NCBI GenBank assembly: GCA_947458985.1
Contig: CANHBA010000111.1
Coordinates: 1-7,203, forward strand
Direction of reading: 5' to 3'
DNA from: Flavobacteriales bacterium
GTDB lineage: Bacteria; Bacteroidota; Bacteroidia; Flavobacteriales_D; Crocinitomicaceae
DNA: 7,203 bases
The notes beneath the pieces are model-generated. The model was not told where the DNA came from, ran no database searches, and saw only the letters and a program-made list of their open reading frames with translations. A program made the position numbers and the translations under genes. This document shows, piece after piece, positions 1-5,390 of the stretch. The stretch's first letter is position 1. Each line of letters opens with the position of its first letter.

Positions 1-1737
1 AGTGTTGCCCGCGATTTAGCGGAGATTTTAGGAGCCAAGAATCGCAAAGATGGCTACCTAGAGGGCAATGGCTATGCTGTCACTTGGGTATACGGCCACC
101 TGTGTTCACTCAAAGACCCCGAAGACTACAATCCCAACTGGAAATACTGGAAACTAGAAGATTTACCTATCATTCCTGCGCAATTTGGCATCAAGCTGCG
201 CGGTGACGACGGCGCCAAAAAGCAATTTCACGTCATTGAGCGGCTCGTGAGCCAAGCTACGGAAGTCATTAACTGCGGCGATGCCGGGCAAGAAGGAGAG
301 CTCATTCAGCGCTGGGTCTTGCTCAAGGCCAAATGCAAAGTACCAGTAAAGCGGCTCTGGATTTCTTCGCTCACCGAAGAAGCCATTAAAGATGGTTTCA
401 AGAAACTGAGGCCGGGGTCTGATTTTGACCGCCTCTTTGCCGCAGGCAACGCTCGGGCGGTCGGTGATTGGGTCTTGGGGATCAACGGAACCCGACTTTT
501 TACGCGCAAATACGGCCGAGACAAACAAACCCTTTCCGTGGGGCGTGTGCAGACGCCCACGCTCGCGCTCATTGTGCAGCGTCAAAAAGAAATTGACGCG
601 TTCAAAGGAGAAACCTTCTTTGAGCTCAAGACCATCTACCGCGAAACCGAATTCAGTTGTCAGATAGACCGCCTCAAGACCAAAGAAAAAGCCCAAAAAG
701 GCCTAGATTACCTCAGCGAGCAGCCCTTCGAGGTCACGTCCTTTGAACAAAAAGACGCCAAAGAAGGCAACCCGCGTCTCTATGACCTCACCTCTTTGCA
801 AGTAGACGGCAACCGCTACTACGCCTACTCCGCTGAGGAAACGCTCAACAAGGTGCAGAGTCTTTACGAGAAAAAACTCGTGACCTACCCGCGCGTAGAC
901 ACCACCTACCTTTCGGAAGACCTCCATCCCAAAATTCCAGGCATCCTCTCTGGGCTCCGCGACTACAAGCGCTTTACAGAAGCCCTGGCAGGCAAACCCA
1001 TCAAAAAATCGAAGCAAATCTTCGACGACAAAAAAATCACTGATCACCACGCCATTATTCCGACAGGTGTGGCGCCGTCGGGCATTAGTCCCGATGAACA
1101 ACGCGTTTACGACCTCATTGTGCGGCGCTTCATTGCCGTTTTTTATCCAGAATGCAAGGTTTCCAATACCACCGTTTTGGGCAAAGTTGTTGCTTTGGAA
1201 TTCAAAGCAACAGGCAAGCAAGTCCTGGACAAAGGCTGGCGCGTGCTTTACGACGACCTCAAAGCACAGCAAACCAACCCCGAGGATAAAATTTTACCGC
1301 TCTTTACCAAAGGAGAAACTGGCCCCCACGCGCCGTATATCCACGAAGGTAAAACCAGCCCACCCAAATACTACACAGAAGCGACCTTGCTGCGCGCCAT
1401 GGAAACCGCTGGCAAGCTCGTTGAAAACGAAGAAATGCGCGAAGTCATGAAAGAAAATGGCATCGGGCGCCCGTCTACGCGCGCTAGCATTATCGAGACG
1501 CTTTTCAAGCGCCAATACATCGAGAAAAAGAAAAAGAACCTCATCGCAACAGCTACAGGAATGTCGCTGATCGATAAAATTTCCTACGAGCTTTTGAAAA
1601 GTCCAGAATTAACAGGGCAATGGGAACACAAACTGCGCATGATCGAACGCGGCGCTTATGAAGCACAAACCTTTAAGGATGAATTGTTTGTCATGGTTCG
1701 TCAACTCACCGATGAAGTGATCTTCGGCAAGCACTAA
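1..1737 (+). CDS. topB: DNA topoisomerase III (type IA), 5'-partial
   Basis: Type IA topoisomerase that nicks one DNA strand through a tyrosine link, passes the other strand and reseals; topoisomerase III mainly decatenates replication and recombination intermediates in the cytoplasm. The frame is open from base 1 and the first residues (SVARDLAEILGA) match the text that normally follows the MKxxIAEKP start, so about nine codons, including the Toprim glutamate, lie outside the window. In window residue numbers: Toprim motif DAGQEGE at 94-100, SVGRVQTPTL at 179-188, catalytic tyrosine Y296 in VTYPRVDTTYLS, and GIGRPSTRA at 487-495. An in-frame GTG at 247 is an internal codon, not the start, because it would remove most of the Toprim domain. 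The visible part is 578 residues, implying about 587 in all. That is shorter than many relatives, and no cysteine-rich zinc-binding tail follows the core. It converges with argS and ends 13 nt from it. Confidence 0.95.
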   Translation, partial: SVARDLAEILGAKNRKDGYLEGNGYAVTWVYGHLCSLKDPEDYNPNWKYWKLEDLPIIPAQFGIKLRGDDGAKKQFHVIERLVSQATEVINCGDAGQEGELIQRWVLLKAKCKVPVKRLWISSLTEEAIKDGFKKLRPGSDFDRLFAAGNARAVGDWVLGINGTRLFTRKYGRDKQTLSVGRVQTPTLALIVQRQKEIDAFKGETFFELKTIYRETEFSCQIDRLKTKEKAQKGLDYLSEQPFEVTSFEQKDAKEGNPRLYDLTSLQVDGNRYYAYSAEETLNKVQSLYEKKLVTYPRVDTTYLSEDLHPKIPGILSGLRDYKRFTEALAGKPIKKSKQIFDDKKITDHHAIIPTGVAPSGISPDEQRVYDLIVRRFIAVFYPECKVSNTTVLGKVVALEFKATGKQVLDKGWRVLYDDLKAQQTNPEDKILPLFTKGETGPHAPYIHEGKTSPPKYYTEATLLRAMETAGKLVENEEMREVMKENGIGRPSTRASIIETLFKRQYIEKKKKNLIATATGMSLIDKISYELLKSPELTGQWEHKLRMIERGAYEAQTFKDELFVMVRQLTDEVIFGKH

Positions 1738-1750
1738 ACACCACGCAAAA

Positions 1751-3652
1751 CTACATGCGCTGCGGCGCTTCCACACCCAACAAACCAAGTGCTTGGGCAA
1801 GTACCTGACGAACCTTAGCGCTTAAAGAAAGCCTGAACTGACGCACGTCTGCATCGGGCTCAATGACAATTTTAACGCTTTGGTAAAAGGTATTGTAAAG
1901 TTTCACTAACTCATAGCTGTAATTAGCGAGCAGTGCTGGTGAATATCCTTTGGCAGCCTCTTCCAAGGTGGTGCCAAACAACGCTAATTGCTTGATGATT
2001 TCCTTTTCTTCTGGGCGCATCGGCGTGGTCAAAGAAAGTGGTGTTGGGCCGAATGCAGCCTTCTCTAAGAGTGTAGAGATACGCGCATGGGCATATTGCA
2101 AAAACGGACCGGTGTTGCCCGTGAGGTCGATAGATTCTTCCGGATTGAACAACATGCGTTTTTTCGGATCGACTTTCAACAAGTAATATTTGAGACCACC
2201 TAAGCCAATTTGCGTATAAAGTTGCTCGCGTGCAGCGTTGTCGAGACCTTCTAAATGTCCGCGCTCTTGAGTCATTTCTTTGGCTTTTTCAATGACTTCG
2301 GCCATGAGGTCGTCGGCATCTACAACAGTACCTTCTCTGGATTTCATTTTGCCACTTGGGAGGTCGACCATACCGTAGCTCAAGTGAAAGCAATTGTTAG
2401 CCCAGGCGTAGCCTAATTTTTGAAGGATCAAAAACAATACTTTAAAGTGGTAGTCTTGCTCATTTCCAACGGTGTATACCATTCCGTGTAAATCCGGGAA
2501 ATCTTTAAAACGGTCAATGGCAGTTCCGATATCTTGGGTCATGTAAACAGCAGTACCGTCTGAACGCAAGACTAATTTTTCATCGAGCCCATCTGCAGTG
2601 AGGTCTATCCAAACAGAACCGTCTGGTTTCTGATAAAATACGTCGCTTTTGATGCCTTCCATGACTTGGTCTTTGCCGAGTAGAAAGGTGTCGGATTCGT
2701 AATAAAGCTTGTCAAAAGACACGCCCATTTGCGCATAAGTTTGGTCAAAACCAGCATATACCCAACCGTTCATAGTGGTCCAAAGCAGGTAAACCTGCGG
2801 GTCGCGGGCTTCCCATTTCACCAACATTTCTTTGGCTTCTTGTAAGATGGCAGTTTGGTTTTTGGCTAATTCCTTGATTTTGTCATCGAGCGCAGCAACA
2901 GCTTTGTCGTCCTTGCCTTCCTTGGCTTTTTCAAAATTGAGCACTGCTTCTTCAATGGCAGTTGGGGTGTCAGAAAAGTTCCCACTTTGCCATTGCGCCA
3001 TGATTGCTTTGGCTTCAATTTGCAGGGCTCTATCGAACTCTACATAGTATTTTCCCACGAGCTTATCGCCCTTCAGGCCTGTGTTGGCTGGGGTTTCCCT
3101 TTCGCCACGCGCATTCACGGGGGAGAATTTTTCCCACGCAAGCATAGATTTACAAATATGAATGCCGCGGTCGTTGATGACTTGCGTACGCACTACTTTG
3201 TGCCCTACTGCGCGCAAAATTTCGGCAACAGAAGCACCCAAGAAAATATTGCGCAAATGACCGAGGTGCAAAGGTTTGTTGGTATTGGGAGAGGCGTATT
3301 CTACCATTACCGTTGGCTTCGAGTTGGCTGGTGCAAGCCCGTAGTTGGGTTGATCTTGCATCTGATTGAGCTGCTCAAGCCAATAAGCATCCGTAAAAAC
3401 AATATTTAAAAAGCCGCTCACTACATTGCAATGCGAAACACCTTCGATATGGCTTTCTATCCATTGCTTGAGTTTGTCGCCTGCTTCTTGAGGAGAACAG
3501 CGCAACAATTTGACAAAAGGAAAAACAACCAACGTGAGGTCGCCTTCCATATCGCGACGGGTTTGTTGAAACTGAATAAGTGTGTCATTGATCTCAGCGC
3601 CAAATAAGTCTGGTGCGGCGGCAATTAAGGCTTGACGAATGTGTTGTTCCAT
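1751..3652 (-). CDS. argS: Arginyl-tRNA synthetase (class I)
   Basis: Charges tRNA-Arg with arginine using ATP in the cytoplasm; essential for translation. The product is 633 residues from the ATG at 3652. An N-terminal tRNA-recognition domain (about 1-110) is followed by the class I catalytic core, with the HIGH motif as HLGH at 129-132 and the KMSKS loop as KMKSR at 435-439. An all-helical DALR-type anticodon-binding domain (about 515-633) ends in the typical GVEAPQRM. The frame stays open 13 codons further upstream to an ATG at 3691, but that would overlap the arginase gene. The ATG at 3652 fits the family N-terminus and sits one base after the arginase stop (TAAAATG), which suggests co-transcription and translational coupling. 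No strong Shine-Dalgarno sequence precedes it, as is usual in Bacteroidota. Residues about 211-270 hold a charged helical stretch longer than I expect for the family. No obvious terminator follows the stop. Confidence 0.96.
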   Translation of the reverse strand: MEQHIRQALIAAAPDLFGAEINDTLIQFQQTRRDMEGDLTLVVFPFVKLLRCSPQEAGDKLKQWIESHIEGVSHCNVVSGFLNIVFTDAYWLEQLNQMQDQPNYGLAPANSKPTVMVEYASPNTNKPLHLGHLRNIFLGASVAEILRAVGHKVVRTQVINDRGIHICKSMLAWEKFSPVNARGERETPANTGLKGDKLVGKYYVEFDRALQIEAKAIMAQWQSGNFSDTPTAIEEAVLNFEKAKEGKDDKAVAALDDKIKELAKNQTAILQEAKEMLVKWEARDPQVYLLWTTMNGWVYAGFDQTYAQMGVSFDKLYYESDTFLLGKDQVMEGIKSDVFYQKPDGSVWIDLTADGLDEKLVLRSDGTAVYMTQDIGTAIDRFKDFPDLHGMVYTVGNEQDYHFKVLFLILQKLGYAWANNCFHLSYGMVDLPSGKMKSREGTVVDADDLMAEVIEKAKEMTQERGHLEGLDNAAREQLYTQIGLGGLKYYLLKVDPKKRMLFNPEESIDLTGNTGPFLQYAHARISTLLEKAAFGPTPLSLTTPMRPEEKEIIKQLALFGTTLEEAAKGYSPALLANYSYELVKLYNTFYQSVKIVIEPDADVRQFRLSLSAKVRQVLAQALGLLGVEAPQRM

Positions 3653-3653
3653 T

Positions 3654-4589
3654 TTAGGAGAGTTGGGTAATGATGTTTTCGATGAGGTCAAGCGTGCGTT
3701 CGGCCATTTTGTTTTTTTCGTCGTCGAGGCAGGGGTTTACTTCGACAATTTCTAGTGCACAAAGTTTGGGGTCTGCGGCAAAATGATTGAGGAGCGCTTG
3801 TGCTTCGGCAAAGCTGATTCCGTTTGGCACTGGAGTGCCTGTGCCGTAAGAAGTTTCGATGGGGTCAATGCTATCGACGTCAAAGGAGACATAAATGAGG
3901 TCGCAAGCAGCAAGTTGAATGTGCATCTCGGCAAGGCAGTTGTTCAACCCTTTTTGACGCAGCTCAGCAACAGTGTAGTTTTTCAGCTGAAGTTCGGCCA
4001 TTATAGCGTCTTCTTCTGCTTCGGTATCACGGACGCCAATGTAAATTAAATCTTGTGGTAAAAACGCAGTGCTTTTGAGCTTGTTCCAGTGTGCTGCTGT
4101 AGCGGCATCTAGCTCATTTTTTGCCAAATGCGAATGATCTAGGCCAAGCGCTGCAGCGATCGGCATGCCGTGGATGTTGCCCGAAGGCGTGGTATAAGGA
4201 GAATGGATATCGGCGTGGGCGTCTATCCAAATGACACCAATCCGTTGCTTCGGATACACCTTATGCAGTGCAGCTAAAGTTCCTGCAGCGGCGCTGTGGT
4301 CGCCGGAAATGAGCAATGGAAGTGCCTTACTTGAAATACAACTTTCAATTTTTTCTGAAAGCGATGCAAAGACGGTACTGAGGCCATCGATATACTTGGC
4401 ATAACGAAACGGCGTTGGATGATCGAGTAAGTCGTTTTGCTGTTCGACAGAAATAACCTGATGCGCACTAAAAAGTGTACTACCCTTTGTTCGGGCAGCT
4501 GCACGAATGGCTTCCGGACCAAGAGAAGCACCGCGAGTGCCTGCTCCTAGTTCAGAAGGATTGAAGATGAATTGTAATTTTCTTGACAT
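3654..4589 (-). CDS. Arginase-family ureohydrolase, probably arginase
   Basis: Probably hydrolyses L-arginine to ornithine and urea with a two-manganese centre, in the cytoplasm. The 311-residue product has all the ureohydrolase signatures: GDHS at 96-99 (ligand H98), DAHAD at 123-127 (ligands D123, H125, D127) and SFDVDSIDP at 235-243 (ligands D237, D239). All six expected metal ligands are present. HSPYTTPSGNIHGMP (129-143) resembles the substrate-loop region of true arginases (TSSGNLHG), which favours arginase over agmatinase or formimidoylglutamase. EVNP at 283-286 also fits. The ATG at 4589 is chosen over one at 4640: it gives the family N-terminus (KLQFIFNPSELGAGTRG), and a promoter box on this strand at 4613-4620 lies between the two. 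It is the first gene of a unit with argS, one base downstream. Substrate specificity is inferred from motifs only. The symbol rocF would fit if arginase activity is confirmed. Confidence 0.9.
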   Translation of the reverse strand: MSRKLQFIFNPSELGAGTRGASLGPEAIRAAARTKGSTLFSAHQVISVEQQNDLLDHPTPFRYAKYIDGLSTVFASLSEKIESCISSKALPLLISGDHSAAAGTLAALHKVYPKQRIGVIWIDAHADIHSPYTTPSGNIHGMPIAAALGLDHSHLAKNELDAATAAHWNKLKSTAFLPQDLIYIGVRDTEAEEDAIMAELQLKNYTVAELRQKGLNNCLAEMHIQLAACDLIYVSFDVDSIDPIETSYGTGTPVPNGISFAEAQALLNHFAADPKLCALEIVEVNPCLDDEKNKMAERTLDLIENIITQLS

Positions 4590-4603
4590 AGAGGACCCTT
4601 TGG

Positions 4604-4635
4604 GGGCTAACACAAAGATAGGGCTAATTTGCAAA
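4604..4635. repeat. GGGCTAA direct repeat and TTTGCAAA palindrome in the divergent spacer
   Basis: GGGCTAA occurs at 4604-4610 and again at 4621-4627, a period of 17 bp, on either side of the arginase -7 box. Right after the second copy is the 8-bp palindrome TTTGCAAA (4628-4635), whose left half is the proposed -33 element of the plus-strand promoter. Their place between two divergent promoters fits operator sites, but such short motifs can arise by chance. Confidence 0.3.
4613..4620 (-). promoter_or_regulatory. -7 promoter box of the arginase-argS unit
   Basis: On the minus strand this reads TATCTTTG, an exact match to the Bacteroidota -7 element TAnnTTTG. It lies 23 nt before the arginase ATG at 4589, which would give a leader of roughly 15-20 nt. 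No good -33 TTG is seen at 17-23 bp upstream, so the upstream half is weak or absent. The promoter role is inferred from the match and position. Confidence 0.55.
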
Positions 4636-4662
4636 AGCATTTAACCATTTTTCTTAGCTTTG
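4628..4662 (+). promoter_or_regulatory. Promoter of the secreted-protein gene (-33 TTTG, -7 TAGCTTTG)
   Basis: TAGCTTTG at 4655-4662 matches the Bacteroidota TAnnTTTG element exactly. A TTTG at 4628-4631 stands 23 bp upstream, at the long end of the spacing known for this type of promoter. The -7 box ends only three bases before the ATG at 4666, so transcription would start at or within a few bases of the start codon, giving a leaderless or nearly leaderless mRNA. Inferred from sequence only. Confidence 0.5.
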
Positions 4663-4665
4663 TTC

Positions 4666-5301
4666 ATGCCGAAGTACTTCTACCTTGTCTTGTTTACTGC
4701 ACTCACCCAACTCTTCGTGGCGCAAAAACCATTTGTAGGTAGTTTGGAGTACAATTTAGTTTCCGTGGACCTCATCAACAACGACACCATAGAAGGAAAG
4801 CTCTTTATTTATGCCCTTGATTCTATGGTTCGTTACAATTACCTGATGTCCGATGGCAAGAAGCAAGAGAGTATTCATCACTTGCGCAAACACAAATTGC
4901 TCTCCTTAATTGAGATAGACGGTCAGTTTTTTGCCGTTCAGATCAAAGATACAGCACAAGAAAATTCAGATTTTCAATACCAAAAAACCTCCGCTAAAAC
5001 ACGCGTGCTAGACTTCAAATGCAAAGAAGCCGTCGTGAGTTTTTCGAAGGGTCAAGTACCGCTACTTTACACCAAAAAAATAGCTGCCCATTACTTTGTG
5101 GGCCTCAAAAAAGCACCCGGCTTGCCTGTCAAAGGACAAATTCCGACAGACAACGGCTTCATGGCTTTCGAGCTTCAAAAATGGGATCAACGCACACCGC
5201 CCATACAGTTATTTATTCCAGACAAAAAATATAAAGTCTTGCCGCTCGAAGCCTTTTTAGAATGGACACAAACCCAAAATAGCACCGCACCTCAAGATTA
5301 A
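4666..5301 (+). CDS. Secreted hypothetical protein, GLPGLI/DUF4412-like
   Basis: I do not recognise a specific function. The 211-residue product starts with a clear Sec signal peptide: PKY, a hydrophobic stretch YLVLFTALTQLFVA, then probable cleavage after A19. No lipobox cysteine is seen, so it is likely periplasmic or outer-surface and soluble. The mature part alternates short hydrophobic and charged stretches, as in a mostly beta-sheet protein. The pattern GSLEYNL (25-31), K-T-RVLDFKCKEAVV (111-124), LLYTKKIA (133-140) and APGLPV (150-155) recalls the GLPGLI and DUF4412 families of Bacteroidota secreted proteins; this is resemblance, not a firm assignment. It has one cysteine (C119). The ATG at 4666 is preferred over a TTG two codons earlier because that TTG lies inside a perfect promoter box (4655-4662). 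Transcribed divergently from the arginase unit and in the same direction as ftsK, with 89 nt between. Confidence 0.8.
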   Translation: MPKYFYLVLFTALTQLFVAQKPFVGSLEYNLVSVDLINNDTIEGKLFIYALDSMVRYNYLMSDGKKQESIHHLRKHKLLSLIEIDGQFFAVQIKDTAQENSDFQYQKTSAKTRVLDFKCKEAVVSFSKGQVPLLYTKKIAAHYFVGLKKAPGLPVKGQIPTDNGFMAFELQKWDQRTPPIQLFIPDKKYKVLPLEAFLEWTQTQNSTAPQD

Positions 5302-5303
5302 CT

Positions 5304-5317
5304 AACAGCTTGCTGTT
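5304..5317 (+). terminator. Small hairpin after the secreted-protein gene, possible weak terminator
   Basis: AACAGC-TT-GCTGTT is a perfect 6-bp inverted repeat, folding in RNA as a five-pair stem with a CUUG tetraloop. It begins two bases after the stop codon and is followed by only a short T run (TTTAT). The stem is short and not GC-rich, so as an intrinsic terminator it would be weak. It might also be an operator or an mRNA 3' stabiliser. Confidence 0.35.
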
Positions 5318-5319
5318 TA

Positions 5320-5327
5320 TAGGTTTG
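5320..5327 (+). promoter_or_regulatory. Candidate -7 promoter box for ftsK
   Basis: TAGGTTTG matches the Bacteroidota TAnnTTTG element exactly and lies 63 nt before the ftsK ATG, giving a leader of roughly 55-60 nt. No TTG is found at the expected 17-23 bp upstream; the region is instead the end of the previous gene. A second, imperfect box, TATTTTCG, lies at 5361-5368. Either or both may drive ftsK. Confidence 0.4.
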
Positions 5328-5371
5328 CCGGGTTTTCATTTTTCGTGTACCCCTTTGCCGTATTTTCGTTT
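5324..5371 (+). repeat. Imperfect 18-bp direct repeat upstream of ftsK
   Basis: TTTGCCGGGTTTTCATTT at 5324-5341 recurs as TTTGCCGTATTTTCGTTT at 5354-5371, identical at 15 of 18 positions with starts 30 bp apart, close to three helical turns. The first copy begins within the candidate -7 box and the second ends 19 nt before the ftsK start codon. The position suits a pair of protein-binding sites or a duplicated leader segment; no function is known to me. Confidence 0.45.
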
Positions 5372-5390
5372 CATTAGACGCAAAAGCCTC

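Noticed and set aside
163..1272. Two long minus-strand open frames (163-696 and 703-1272) in the same frame opposite topB
   Set aside because: They lie fully antisense to a gene with intact family motifs. Their translations show no recognisable domain, and they are explained by the codon bias of topB.
1714..1725. GAAG-TGAT-CTTC hairpin near the topB end as terminator of argS
   Set aside because: The stem is only four base pairs and there is no T tract on the minus strand after it.
1728..1795. Inverted repeat CAAGCACT (1728-1735) / AGTGCTTG (1788-1795) spanning the topB-argS junction, as a bidirectional terminator
   Set aside because: The arms are 8 bp with a 52-nt loop and no T run, and both lie largely in coding sequence; a chance match is likely.
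3653..3691. Longer ArgS start at 3691 adding 13 residues
   Set aside because: It would overlap the arginase gene, and the added residues (MTSSKTSLPNSPK) do not resemble the ArgS N-terminal domain, whereas MEQHIRQAL does.
4594..4606. CCC-AAA-GGG mini-hairpin in the arginase leader as an attenuator or riboswitch
   Set aside because: A stem of about three pairs in a leader of about 20 nt is too small to support a regulatory RNA.
4590..4640. Longer arginase start at 4640 adding 17 residues
   Set aside because: The added part lies upstream of and across the -7 box at 4613-4620 and does not match the family N-terminus.
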